The translations under genes were made by a program, and so were the position numbers. The notes beneath the pieces are model-generated. The model was not told the DNA's origin. It ran no database searches and saw nothing but the letters and a program-made list of their open reading frames with translations. A stretch of 59,451 bases of DNA, from the NCBI GenBank assembly GCA_001563335.1, contig LRSL01000015.1, forward strand, positions 1 to 59,451. Reading direction: 5' to 3'. Shown here in pieces: positions 8,393 through 18,498 of this stretch. Within the stretch, counting starts at the first letter, position 1, and each line of letters opens with the position of its first letter. Source of the DNA: Candidatus Thorarchaeota archaeon SMTZ1-45. GTDB lineage: Archaea > Asgardarchaeota > Thorarchaeia > Thorarchaeales > Thorarchaeaceae.

Positions 8393-9715
8393 TCAGAACA
8401 TTGCCACCCCCCGTTGTTTTGCTTGCTCATATGTACGTATGATAGTTGGAAGGAAGTCTTCCGGACCGACATTGATGACATTAATCCCAAATCGTGATAG
8501 TGCACGAGCCATCTTGTTGCGACGTTCCCAGAGCTCTTCAGACACAGCTTCAGACAACACCTTTTCAACCGGACCAAATTGGCCAACCGGTGCTTCAAAC
8601 CATGGACCAAACGGACTGATCACAAGTGCTCTGTGACCATTGGCTACTAGTGTCTTCATAGCATTTAGTAGAGGCGCAGGACTCTCTTCGAGATCGGTCA
8701 TCCAGATAATTAGAGACCGCTTCTTACTCTGTCCAACAACATGAGCAATGGCAGTCTCATAGTCACTCCACCCTTTTGGTTCAGCCATGGCCAAGATTTC
8801 AAGAACATCATACATATGATTGGGTCGTGTCCCAGGAGGAACGTATCCATGAACTATGTCGCTGAAGACACAGGTTCCTACAAGATCTTTCCTCTCAAGA
8901 CCCAGATGAGTAAGAAGAACAGCTGCGCGGATTGCGTACTCGAGTTTTGTGTTCTCGGGATAGCCATTCCCCATGCTCCCGCTTGTGTCCACCATGCAAA
9001 TCAGCTGCACGTTTTTCTCTTGTTCCCATTGTTTGACAACCATATCACCACGTTTGGCGCTTGACTTCCAGTCAATTAGTCGGAACTCGTCTCCTGGCAC
9101 ATACTCTCGGAAACCAGCGAAATCAGTGCCCATTCCCACTGTCTTGGTCCGATGAGCACCAAACATGAGACCTAGTTGTCTTTGCTTTGCAAATGACTCA
9201 AGACGACGAACATCTTTCCAAGTTGGATAGACAAGAACTTCGGTCTGTTCCTTCAAGGTTCTCTTGTAATAGTGAAAGCCAAGTCGGTCCCGCATGATGA
9301 CTTCAGTCGGACCGAGGTAGTATCTTCCACGCATTCGTGCTTGAAGGATGTATGAGAAAGTAATACTACTACCTGGTTCAATTCGAGATGCAATGAAATT
9401 CTCTCCAATTGCCAATATCCAGGTTTCCGGATATTGATCATGAACCTCAATAAAGTCAAAATGGCGTCGGGAGGCATTTCTTATTGTAACGCGAACACGC
9501 AGAAAATCTCCCGAGAACACCTTTACTTTGTCAATCTCACGATCTACTTCAATACCTGCTAAGTTGGCTGTCAATGCAAAGAGAGGCAACGTGACTACTA
9601 AACCAATCACACAATAGACTCCAAGAAGGACGAGGTAGAAGTTAATGAAGGAGAACCCACTTGTTAATAGTAAGACTCCTGCGAACACTACCACGAAGCC
9701 TCTCTGCGTTATCAA
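8393..9715 (-). CDS. DUF58 protein with von Willebrand A domain
   Basis: 440 residues. Two N-terminal membrane helices are followed by a beta-rich region (VKVFSGDFLRVRVTIRN). The DUF58 signature is GTDFAGFREYVPGDEFRLIDWKSSAK, followed by a vWA domain with the MIDAS motif DTSGSMG near residue 247. Proteins of this family work with MoxR ATPases, which are thought to act as chaperones that insert metal ions or remodel membrane or extracellular partners. The MoxR gene is immediately upstream (44 nt), and the transglutaminase-like giant and DUF4350 genes complete the usual set. It ends at 8393, just before the membrane-protein gene. Confidence 0.9.
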   Translation of the reverse strand: MITQRGFVVVFAGVLLLTSGFSFINFYLVLLGVYCVIGLVVTLPLFALTANLAGIEVDREIDKVKVFSGDFLRVRVTIRNASRRHFDFIEVHDQYPETWILAIGENFIASRIEPGSSITFSYILQARMRGRYYLGPTEVIMRDRLGFHYYKRTLKEQTEVLVYPTWKDVRRLESFAKQRQLGLMFGAHRTKTVGMGTDFAGFREYVPGDEFRLIDWKSSAKRGDMVVKQWEQEKNVQLICMVDTSGSMGNGYPENTKLEYAIRAAVLLTHLGLERKDLVGTCVFSDIVHGYVPPGTRPNHMYDVLEILAMAEPKGWSDYETAIAHVVGQSKKRSLIIWMTDLEESPAPLLNAMKTLVANGHRALVISPFGPWFEAPVGQFGPVEKVLSEAVSEELWERRNKMARALSRFGINVINVGPEDFLPTIIRTYEQAKQRGVAMF

Positions 9716-9759
9716 TCCATATCTTCTCCATATATCTTAGGACATGAATTTCTCAGTCA

Positions 9760-10749
9760 CTACTTAGGACAGTCAACCTCACCGAGTATCTTGGTCACTA
9801 CACGCTGTACTGTTAATCCTTCGAGTTCCGCTTCTGGTTTGAGGATAAGCCTGTGATTCAAAGCTTGTACCGAGAGCCGACGAACATCCTCAGGTATTAC
9901 GTAGTCTCTACCATGCATTGCAGCACGAGTCTTTGAAGCATTCATGAGCACCAGTGATGCTCTTGGCGAGCCTCCAAGGAGAATTTGTGGATCATTTCGA
10001 GTTCGAACAACAATGTCACGGATGTAGTTGATGACATCTTCTTCGATGAAGACGGTCTTACATGTATTCTGCATTCTCACCATTGCAGCAGGATCAGCAA
10101 GAACATTCAGATCAGTTGCTTCACCAAGATGTTTTCTTCGAACAATCTCAGCTTCTTCTTGGTCAGTGGGATAGTCAAGTATCAGACGGAACATGAACCT
10201 GTCAAGTTGAGCCTCAGGTAGAGGATATGTGCCCTCCTGCTCAACTGGATTCTGAGTAGCAATGATCAGAAATGGTTTCGGGAGTTTACGGGTGACACCC
10301 TCTATTGATACTTGTCGTTCCTCCATTACCTCGAGTAGTGCACTCTGCGATTTGGGGGGACATCTATTAATCTCGTCAGCCAATACAAGGTTTGAAAAGA
10401 CTGGACCCTTTCGGAACCAGAACTCTCCCGTTCGCTGATTGAACACATTACTCCCCAGCAAGTCAGCTGGAAGTGTGTCAACAGTCAGTTGTATTCTCTT
10501 GAAGGCGCAACCTAAAATGGATGCGAATGTTCGAGCCATGTAGGTTTTAGCAATGCCAGGTACTCCTTCAAGAACAACATGACCGTTCGAGAGAAAGGCA
10601 GTGAGGACATCACGCAAGATGTCTTCTTTCCCAACGATTATGCGACTGCATTCTCGAATAATATCACTCGTGAGCTTGTGAACCTCGTCGATTGACATGG
10701 TCGCCGAGGTGTCAATTGCCACAGTGTCGTTCGTTTCTTCTATTGTCAA
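9760..10749 (-). CDS. MoxR-type AAA+ ATPase
   Basis: 329 residues. Walker A is GVPGIAKT and Walker B is LVLADEINRCPP, followed by the sensor region IIATQNPVEQEGTYPLPEAQLDRF (abbreviated here to its family-typical parts), which carries the arginine finger, and a C-terminal lid ending VQRVVTKILGEV. Alanine replaces glycine in the last G of the Walker A GxxGxGKT pattern, as is common in MoxR. It should act as a hexameric chaperone ATPase on the co-encoded vWA protein. It lies 7 nt downstream of the DUF4350-like gene and 44 nt upstream of the DUF58 gene. Confidence 0.93.
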   Translation of the reverse strand: MTIEETNDTVAIDTSATMSIDEVHKLTSDIIRECSRIIVGKEDILRDVLTAFLSNGHVVLEGVPGIAKTYMARTFASILGCAFKRIQLTVDTLPADLLGSNVFNQRTGEFWFRKGPVFSNLVLADEINRCPPKSQSALLEVMEERQVSIEGVTRKLPKPFLIIATQNPVEQEGTYPLPEAQLDRFMFRLILDYPTDQEEAEIVRRKHLGEATDLNVLADPAAMVRMQNTCKTVFIEEDVINYIRDIVVRTRNDPQILLGGSPRASLVLMNASKTRAAMHGRDYVIPEDVRRLSVQALNHRLILKPEAELEGLTVQRVVTKILGEVDCPK

Positions 10750-10756
10750 TTTAGTT

Positions 10757-12166
10757 CTACCTCTTTTTTGTGTCTATCATATGTGATTGGATATTACGCA
10801 TGAAGAAGAAGAGCTCCATCATCTCATTCTCCTTTATCTTGATATTCGGATCTGAGGAAATCTCTTCGATCCGTGTGATAGTTTTGAAAAATTCGCTCTC
10901 TTTCAACTTCGAGTCCTTATATCGCATTATTTCCCATACTCGCTTTGTATCATATTCAGTCCACTGCTGTGTTTTTCGTATTCCACGTCGCAAACGGCGA
11001 TATAGCATCTTGACTACTCGTGTGTAGTTACCTTCGGTTCGATAATACGTCATGCGTTCGCTGAAATACGTCTGGCCCTTTCGTAGGAAAACATCTGAAA
11101 CACTCTTGACCTCAGGCTTCTTTATGTCAGGCAGGTATTTCTTAATACCGAGGGTGGTAAAGAGAGGATATACAGCTGATAGCCCTAGGGGTAGTGAGGA
11201 GAGCCATAAGATCCTACCCAGGTATAGCCCGAAGAAGAATTCACTCTCCCACCAAGGAATCTCAAGGAGCTGCTCGCAGAATAGAATGGGTTGGGATGTA
11301 TTTCCGTGTGAGAGCCAGTTGATAACGTTGTCACCAAATCGTTCATTTCCTGAGAATCGGCCCAACATGTCATTGTTGAATATACTAGGATCACTGACTG
11401 CAACCAGTCGTCCACCTCCAGATCCCCCAGGTCCAGCGAGGTCAATGGCACCCACCACTGGAAGACTTCCAAATAGTGATAACTCATAGGGAGTGTCAGG
11501 TTCAGGCGTTGGATCTGTAATATTTGTTTCACACCATGAGCTAGGTGTAGTCCAAGCGATTCCAGATAGTCCTAGAAGACAGTAAGGATTGATTGCTGAT
11601 GCCCAGTTGAGATGAAGTTCTGATACTCCTGCTGTGAGCGCCCCGCCATCAAGCCCTGCTCGAAAGTCCCTTATGATTGGCAACCTAGGTTCCTTTTGAG
11701 GATCATAGGAGTCTAAATCCAGAAGAACACCATCAATGAATGACAGTAGACCTCGAGTTGTATTGTCTGGAATAAATTGGTCCAAGAGAAAATTAAGCAG
11801 AGCCAAGGACATGTTCGCTGATCCAAAGTCATCTGCTATGAGCACACCACCACCAGCCATCAAATGCGTAAAGATGACCAGTGCCGCATCAATTGTGAAG
11901 TCCCGAACAGGACCCATGATAACGATCACAGCAGACCCATTGTACCTTGAGGCAACACTCATACTTGCTTGAATGGACATTACATCGTAACCGTTGTTTT
12001 GAATGTTACTTGCGAATTGGCTGGTCCCGTTATACTGTTCATTGTATATGGAGAAATCGTAGTTATAAGTGCCCTCTGCTCCAATCAATGTACTTCCAGC
12101 TAGAATACCAACTGGAATCCATGCTAAGATGAAGAGGGTCACTTGCAGGATTTCTTTCCAGCCCAT
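10757..12166 (-). CDS. DUF4350-like membrane protein of the MoxR cluster
   Basis: 469 residues. One N-terminal membrane helix (QVTLFILAWIPVGILAG) is followed by an extracytoplasmic domain with the DUF4350 pattern: AVIVIMGP, then FTHLMAGGGVLIADDFGSAN, and later GRLVAVSDPSIFNNDMLG and a NVINWLSHG helix. A second hydrophobic helix near residue 325 leads to a cytosolic helical tail. These proteins resemble GATase-like or ThuA-like folds and accompany DUF58/MoxR genes in many archaea and bacteria. Their biochemical role is not known. Spacing to the neighbours is 11 nt (upstream giant gene) and 7 nt (MoxR), so it is operonic. Confidence 0.75.
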   Translation of the reverse strand: MGWKEILQVTLFILAWIPVGILAGSTLIGAEGTYNYDFSIYNEQYNGTSQFASNIQNNGYDVMSIQASMSVASRYNGSAVIVIMGPVRDFTIDAALVIFTHLMAGGGVLIADDFGSANMSLALLNFLLDQFIPDNTTRGLLSFIDGVLLDLDSYDPQKEPRLPIIRDFRAGLDGGALTAGVSELHLNWASAINPYCLLGLSGIAWTTPSSWCETNITDPTPEPDTPYELSLFGSLPVVGAIDLAGPGGSGGGRLVAVSDPSIFNNDMLGRFSGNERFGDNVINWLSHGNTSQPILFCEQLLEIPWWESEFFFGLYLGRILWLSSLPLGLSAVYPLFTTLGIKKYLPDIKKPEVKSVSDVFLRKGQTYFSERMTYYRTEGNYTRVVKMLYRRLRRGIRKTQQWTEYDTKRVWEIMRYKDSKLKESEFFKTITRIEEISSDPNIKIKENEMMELFFFMRNIQSHMIDTKKR

Positions 12167-12177
12167 CCGTATCTCTC

Positions 12178-15100
12178 CTATTCTTTCTCCACAGGTGCAG
12201 CTGAATCGATTCTGGGATAGAGGTCTGTGAAGATTCGAACCGCCTCTTCATACCTCTCACGTGTCATTTCATGATGTGAGAAGCGAGCCTCTTCGTATGT
12301 CTGTACAAATTGTTCAACAGTCGCGCCATCAAGGGGAATTGCCTGCAAAACCCTATCCAAAAACTCGCGTGCGGTTTCAGAATGACCGCGCTCAGAGCCC
12401 ATCTTGGTGCCGCACATCTGCTCGAAGGTACGGTATGCCAGAGTGATAGACGCACCGTATTTTCCAGAGTCTGCGAGCTTCTTGATGTTTCGTAGTTTGG
12501 TCGGGATATCAATTCCTCTCGAAATAACAGGACTGCGGAACATTCCTCTTACTATGTACAGGTACGCCAAAACAGCGACTACTGCACCTACGAGCAAGAT
12601 ACTTGCTAAAAGTAAATCTGTTCCTTGCAATGGATTACCACCTGTTGTTTGTATATTGATTGTGAACGTATTAGATTGAATATTACCCACTTGTGTTGAT
12701 AAGAGCGTGACTCTAAAGTTGATGACTGTCCCATCAGCTTGCGCTGATACCGGATGTCTGAATCTCCCGTCTGTGTCTGTAATATAGGGATACACATCAG
12801 TACCATTGTAATTCAACCGTACTGGACGGAATCTAACAGGATTACCTTCTGAATCTTGGATGGTGACTTCTATATTGAATGCCTGACCAGGATTTACCCT
12901 GCTGGGAGTTGCTGAGAATATTGGATAGTTAAAGATGTGAATTGATTCGACTGACTCAGAGGAATCGGGATTGATGTACAATGCACCATTGTATTCAGCC
13001 AAAACCTCATAGTATCCATCACCCTCATCCCAGGACAAAGGCACAGTCAGAATGAATTCCATCCCCTGTGCATTAATGAGTTGAACATCAGTGATATGTG
13101 TAGAACCTAGGTAGACAGCCACCCATTCTCCATGAAGGTAAGCCCCATCATCATCCTCGAGTCGAAGAGTCACATTGAATGTTTCTCCAGGCATTAATGA
13201 GAACTGATTCGTTTGAACATAGACTCTTGAGCCAATATAGACCAAGATAGTCCAATCTGTAGGACCGTTTCTAAGCTCATGAAATATTGATGTGACACGG
13301 ACACTGATGATATATGACCCACTTGGTTGCGTGGTGGGAACTTGGAGTGAGATGGAATATCTACCATCTGCCGCTGTATCGTCTGTTGAGAGTGTTCCAG
13401 CTCCATCAACCAATGCCTCTACAGTGACTCCATCTGCCGCAAAACCGCCATCATTAAGCACATACCCTGTAATAACTAGTGTATCTCCACGACTAATAGT
13501 GTTGTCCACAGGTTCAGGGTCCATGAAGACATCTACGCGCTCAAGAACCGTGACATCTTCAAAAGAGTTCGATGTATCAGAAGCGCCCCAGGCAATTGAT
13601 GGGGGTGAGAACACAGCAGATCCTGAAAGGACACCAATTCTATTGGAATAAGATATCGGATGGACATAGCTGTAGGCACCAGCTACAGGATCACTAATGG
13701 TGATTGTAGTAAGAAGGTCACCTCCCCACCATATCTCGAGGTTGTATCCTACCAAAGGAGTACCATTGACAAACTGTAGTGTTCCTGAAAATGTCAGAGT
13801 ACCACCTAAGTACACTGTTGTGAGGTCCACAGCGGTTGTGATGGAAACCGCATAGATGTCAATTAGTATTGGTACACGTGGAGACTCTCCAAATGTGGCA
13901 TATCCAGCTGGATCAATGTATGCCCATACCTCCCTAGGACCAACAAGACCAAGGTCATCAGGAATTGGATAAAGATAGGAAAACCTGCCACTGCCATCGG
14001 TCAGAAAATCAATGACAAATGGTCCATTTCCTCCAAAGTAATCGCCCCAATACAAGTCTACGGGCGAGTTTGCATATGGGGTGCCATTGTCCCATGTCAC
14101 TCTTCCTGTAACATTTAGTACTTGATCCAAATAGATGGTTGTGGGTGTCACAGTGAACTCAGGCCATAGATAACCAGGTGCGATTACTTCAATCTGGGGT
14201 AATGCAAACGAAGCATCAGTTATCCAAGGATATGGCGAGTTGAATTCAATAAACAAGTCATAGAAACCTGGTGGAAGAGTTCCAGGAATGTCCCAGCTCA
14301 GAGTGAACGAGCCATCTGACGCTGTCACATCTGAGGCTCGAGTAATTCCTAGAAGTGTCAGTTCAACTGTTGCACCGACATAAGGAGTGATGGGGAGTGT
14401 GTACTCGAGATTCCCGGTGACAACAACAGTTTCGCCTAGTCTGTACAAGACCACTGGTAGGTTGACAGCAGTGAATGTTGTCTGCCACTGATTCAGTGTG
14501 AGGATGTTATGGAAGGACTCATTTGAAGCATGAAAGACTGTTCCTGCATATATGCCATAGACCTCAATTCCGGTCCTGACTGTGTCCCAGCTCATTCCCG
14601 AGTAGTAAAGATCACCCTGGCCAATCCCATCTGTTATGATATTGCCCAGAAATGGAAGGGGAATGGTTCCATTGTTCCAATAGATGGAAATAGTGGCACC
14701 TGAGAGTGCGGACCCATTGTGTGCAAAATAGGCATATGCATGGACAGTAAGTGTTTCATTTTGCATGACTGGATTGGGGTTGATTGTCACTTCGAGATTG
14801 ATTGAGTACTTTATTCGAGTGAGATCAAAGTATGTGACTGTATCATTGTTCAGAGGATTTGTACTATTGTATACGGCTCGAAAGTAAATAATACCCTCTT
14901 CGAATGTTGCAAAGCCAAGGGATGTAAGAAAGCCTCCGGTTGAGTTTGTAGTTGGATCATCAAGTTCATACCAGCCAGCACCGTCCCAATATTGAACAGA
15001 CACTGTTTCGCCAGCCAGTGGTGGCGCACCTCCAAGGTGTGATAGCACGCCCGCAATGTCGAGAATTGGTTCATCAATATAGAGTTGAGTTGGAGCTGTG

Positions 15101-18100
15101 ATAGTTATCTCAAGGTAGTATCTTTGAAGCTGGATTTGGGGAGCGATTGAACTAAACGCATCGTCATAGATGGGAGTCCACGAGGTCCAGTTCACATAGA
15201 CATCTATCAGTCCCGGTGCATCTTGAGTCGGAGTACAGTTATAGAGCATCTGATAGTAGCCAGATGCATCAGTTGTCTTCGTGTAAAGGAAGATTCCAGA
15301 TGCATTCACCCAGTGGATGTAGACTGTTTCAAACTGGATTGGAGTTCCATTTGAGAACTGGAGGGTTCCGTATAGCAGAATGGTTTCATTTAGATAATAG
15401 GTAGTGAAGTCTTCCTGAATCGAGATGAGTGTACCAGTAGCTTGAATATCGAGTGCTTCGTGGAGAGACTCACCATCATAGACCGTATAGTATGGCGACG
15501 TGTAGTTTGCCCAGATGTAGACTGTTTCAGTTGCCTGTCCGATTGGAATAGTGTATTGATAGAAATAGCCCCCTGTGGCGTTGGTCATATCACTTCCAAT
15601 GTAGAAAATCCCAGTACTGTTCTGCAGCCAGAAGTCGACCCATTCATTAACAAGGTAATATAATGGAGCCTCAGGGAGGCTTAAATTCCCCTGAATATCA
15701 ACTGGTTGAAGAAGGAACACAGGATCCGGTGTGACGAAGATCGGGTCTAGAGAAACATCAAGTTTCTTCACATTTGTAAATAGATGAACTGATTCAGAAC
15801 TTGCCAGAGTTGGTTCAACCGAGGTGAAGCTTGACCAGTACTCAATTGGACCTTCATCAGATTCGAGAACCGTGTAATTTAGTTCATAATATCCATCTGA
15901 TGCAGTGAGTACAGTTCCCAAAAGGAAGTTTGACCCATTGTTCCAATAGATTTCGACCCAACGACCACCGATACCAGTACCATTGGACACATGAGTCAAG
16001 TATCCAGCGATTGTGATATTCTGGCTAACATAGAGAGGGTCTGATAATGCGAAGATTGACAGTTGTGTGCCACTTGAGCCAACATTTACTGGAATAGAAA
16101 TGCTCCAATTCCCTTCAATCAGTGGCCATGGAGAACTCCAGTTTGCATATGCGAAATAAGTACCATCAGGCTGTGAAATCGGTATGACATAGCTCCATGA
16201 GAAGCCTCCTGTGGAGTTCAGACTTTGTGTTGTATTGGCTTGAGTTGAGAAGAAGACTCCTACCTGCTGTCCCATGGGTAGGAGTGTGCCATTTAGAAGA
16301 TATGCAATCCCATCATAATAGAGTGTTCCGCCAGCAGAAAGATCAGTTGGAAATACATATAGATCAAATCCCACGCGACCCCAGACTGTGACTGTGGAGT
16401 TGTTGCTTGATCTGGCTGGATTGAGTCGAGGGATTCCATACTGGTCCCAATCTCCAAGATACCAGGACCATACTTCATGAGTTCCTATAGTCATGCGTGA
16501 GAGGTCCAATGGGTCAATATAGATGTCGAGATCGTAGTAGCCATACTCGTCAATAGTCGCATTTCCCATGAATGAGTTGTCCCAATAAATTCCGATGTTT
16601 CTGTTATCATGATTTGAACTGTTGACTGGGACTCCACCCACCTTCATTGTACCATAGACATGAATAGTGTCATTCCAAAATGCGATGTGAGTGTCAATAC
16701 CTTGACTAACGTTGAGCTCTCTTGTTTCACTGACTATGAATCCATCAGCTCCAGTTGAAACCATTGGATAGGAATAAGGATCTGGTGTTCCAACTGCATA
16801 GATAGATGTTCGATTTGTGATTGACAGTGTTGAAGTAGTCCATGATGCTGCAATAATATGATAGTCTACGGATGATCCAACAGGAAATGTATGTGTGACA
16901 TTTGCAATAGGCGGATTAGGCGGCTGTCCTATTGTTGCCACTCCGATAAACACGGAGTCAGTTTCATCAAAGAAAGTAATGCTCTCAGGAGTTGTGACTG
17001 GAACGCCATCTATTGTAATTGCGGCACTTAGACCGAATGGGACACCGATCTGTTCCCATGGTTGTCCATTGGTTGGCCAGACAAGAAGTTGAACATTTGG
17101 AATTGGTGTGTTGGTCGGGTCCTCACCACCGCCCATGTCGCTTGGCAGCATTGCTGGAATGACTTGAATCCATTCACCTCCAGTGGGAGATCCCGACATT
17201 GGGATGAAGACTTCAGCCCAGAAGGTCATGTGTCTGACCTTGAGTGTTCTAACATCATAAACTGGGTCGCGGTCACCAACAGCATATCCAAGTGCTAGGC
17301 GAGCTGGGACACCTAGATATCGCATAAAGACACAATATGCAGTGGCGAAGTCCATAGGGAGACCTCCACCACGTTCGAGAAACCAATCAGTCACCTCTTG
17401 ACCATCAGGTCTATCTTGTAATGCAGCAGCATCCGTTCTGACTTCGAATTTACTCTGGAAATAGAGCTGAACAGCCATGGCTTTTTCATAGAAATCATTA
17501 CCGACGAATTCGAATTGTGAGATGTTGTCAGTTACACGTGTACTCAAAGAAGGATAAATCAGATATTCACCGAATCCTCCTGGGACTGTTGAATGTGCAT
17601 TTGCCCTGACATTGTTAATGTCTTGAGTTTCATAGGTGAGCTGAAAGGTCACAATGACCTCCTCTCCTGTGGTTCCCTGTATGACCGGTGTGAAGAGGAG
17701 AGTGCCATAGGCATCAGTTTCTAGGTCATAATGAAGTAACCGACCAGGGTCGGGATAGGGATTACCATTTCCATCGATGCTGTAAGTCATGAAAGAGTCT
17801 TCAATAACTCGTATCTCTGGAAATAGTGAGGGGATCTCTATTGATCCAACAGTAGCTCCTGCAGTGGCATTAAAAGCAACAGTATAGATTTCGTTGGTGG
17901 CTTCACCTATGGTGATTATTTCTGGATCGCTGATGTCCAAAGGTCGTGGAGGGTCCATCAGGGTTTTCCCCCAGTTTGAGCCATCATATTCATCATAAGC
18001 GCCTATCCGCCACAACTGCGGGGGGTCAGCTGGGGCAACTGTAAATATGATGTCATCCAACTGGTCAAGCAGATCATCAGGGAGAGGCATATCGAGAGGA

Positions 18101-18390
18101 ACACTGGTGTAGTTGATATTTTCAAACCAGTTGGTTCTGCCTCCTGTGATATTGGCTTGATAAGGCCAGTAAGGGATGTCATCGTATTCGTAGTGCGGTT
18201 CGTATTGACGAACTGCACCAGACTGAACAATAATGAAGTTGTAGGTTGCCCAGACGAGACTGGCAACTATGAAGATAGCAGTGATAAGGGTAGTAATCCC
18301 CATCCTTCTTCGGGCAGATTTAGCTGCGGCGCTCACTGGACTGATCCTCTCGTTCACCAATTGGGAAATTTGGCGTGTCGTGTAACTCAC
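12178..18390 (-). CDS. giant membrane-anchored transglutaminase-like protein with Ig-like repeats
   Basis: 2070 residues. A membrane helix sits near residues 32-54, followed by a beta-rich region and a transglutaminase-like core near 290-410. The core Cys is residue 353 (in MDFATAYCVFMRYLG) and the His is residue 387 (RHMTFWAEVF). The position usually holding the catalytic Asp (WxxVDP) reads WIQVIP. Residues about 580-1900 are a dozen or so roughly 95-residue Ig/carboxypeptidase-regulatory-like repeats, each with an NGTP turn and a GYY strand. These are followed by a membrane helix (LLLASILLVGAVVAVLAYLY) and a cytosolic DUF4129-like helical domain. It is the first gene of the MoxR-DUF58 operon and probably spans the cell envelope as a large extracellular stalk. 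Confidence 0.85.
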   Translation of the reverse strand: MSYTTRQISQLVNERISPVSAAAKSARRRMGITTLITAIFIVASLVWATYNFIIVQSGAVRQYEPHYEYDDIPYWPYQANITGGRTNWFENINYTSVPLDMPLPDDLLDQLDDIIFTVAPADPPQLWRIGAYDEYDGSNWGKTLMDPPRPLDISDPEIITIGEATNEIYTVAFNATAGATVGSIEIPSLFPEIRVIEDSFMTYSIDGNGNPYPDPGRLLHYDLETDAYGTLLFTPVIQGTTGEEVIVTFQLTYETQDINNVRANAHSTVPGGFGEYLIYPSLSTRVTDNISQFEFVGNDFYEKAMAVQLYFQSKFEVRTDAAALQDRPDGQEVTDWFLERGGGLPMDFATAYCVFMRYLGVPARLALGYAVGDRDPVYDVRTLKVRHMTFWAEVFIPMSGSPTGGEWIQVIPAMLPSDMGGGEDPTNTPIPNVQLLVWPTNGQPWEQIGVPFGLSAAITIDGVPVTTPESITFFDETDSVFIGVATIGQPPNPPIANVTHTFPVGSSVDYHIIAASWTTSTLSITNRTSIYAVGTPDPYSYPMVSTGADGFIVSETRELNVSQGIDTHIAFWNDTIHVYGTMKVGGVPVNSSNHDNRNIGIYWDNSFMGNATIDEYGYYDLDIYIDPLDLSRMTIGTHEVWSWYLGDWDQYGIPRLNPARSSNNSTVTVWGRVGFDLYVFPTDLSAGGTLYYDGIAYLLNGTLLPMGQQVGVFFSTQANTTQSLNSTGGFSWSYVIPISQPDGTYFAYANWSSPWPLIEGNWSISIPVNVGSSGTQLSIFALSDPLYVSQNITIAGYLTHVSNGTGIGGRWVEIYWNNGSNFLLGTVLTASDGYYELNYTVLESDEGPIEYWSSFTSVEPTLASSESVHLFTNVKKLDVSLDPIFVTPDPVFLLQPVDIQGNLSLPEAPLYYLVNEWVDFWLQNSTGIFYIGSDMTNATGGYFYQYTIPIGQATETVYIWANYTSPYYTVYDGESLHEALDIQATGTLISIQEDFTTYYLNETILLYGTLQFSNGTPIQFETVYIHWVNASGIFLYTKTTDASGYYQMLYNCTPTQDAPGLIDVYVNWTSWTPIYDDAFSSIAPQIQLQRYYLEITITAPTQLYIDEPILDIAGVLSHLGGAPPLAGETVSVQYWDGAGWYELDDPTTNSTGGFLTSLGFATFEEGIIYFRAVYNSTNPLNNDTVTYFDLTRIKYSINLEVTINPNPVMQNETLTVHAYAYFAHNGSALSGATISIYWNNGTIPLPFLGNIITDGIGQGDLYYSGMSWDTVRTGIEVYGIYAGTVFHASNESFHNILTLNQWQTTFTAVNLPVVLYRLGETVVVTGNLEYTLPITPYVGATVELTLLGITRASDVTASDGSFTLSWDIPGTLPPGFYDLFIEFNSPYPWITDASFALPQIEVIAPGYLWPEFTVTPTTIYLDQVLNVTGRVTWDNGTPYANSPVDLYWGDYFGGNGPFVIDFLTDGSGRFSYLYPIPDDLGLVGPREVWAYIDPAGYATFGESPRVPILIDIYAVSITTAVDLTTVYLGGTLTFSGTLQFVNGTPLVGYNLEIWWGGDLLTTITISDPVAGAYSYVHPISYSNRIGVLSGSAVFSPPSIAWGASDTSNSFEDVTVLERVDVFMDPEPVDNTISRGDTLVITGYVLNDGGFAADGVTVEALVDGAGTLSTDDTAADGRYSISLQVPTTQPSGSYIISVRVTSIFHELRNGPTDWTILVYIGSRVYVQTNQFSLMPGETFNVTLRLEDDDGAYLHGEWVAVYLGSTHITDVQLINAQGMEFILTVPLSWDEGDGYYEVLAEYNGALYINPDSSESVESIHIFNYPIFSATPSRVNPGQAFNIEVTIQDSEGNPVRFRPVRLNYNGTDVYPYITDTDGRFRHPVSAQADGTVINFRVTLLSTQVGNIQSNTFTINIQTTGGNPLQGTDLLLASILLVGAVVAVLAYLYIVRGMFRSPVISRGIDIPTKLRNIKKLADSGKYGASITLAYRTFEQMCGTKMGSERGHSETAREFLDRVLQAIPLDGATVEQFVQTYEEARFSHHEMTRERYEEAVRIFTDLYPRIDSAAPVEKE

Positions 18391-18498
18391 GGTGGGTTCA
18401 AGTTACTCTCAAACGTCCTTTCTTAGCAATTAAAGGGTTGTTCAGCTGGACTCAATCTCGTTTATCGAAAGCATCTTGAGAGAGAAACCATCAATAAA

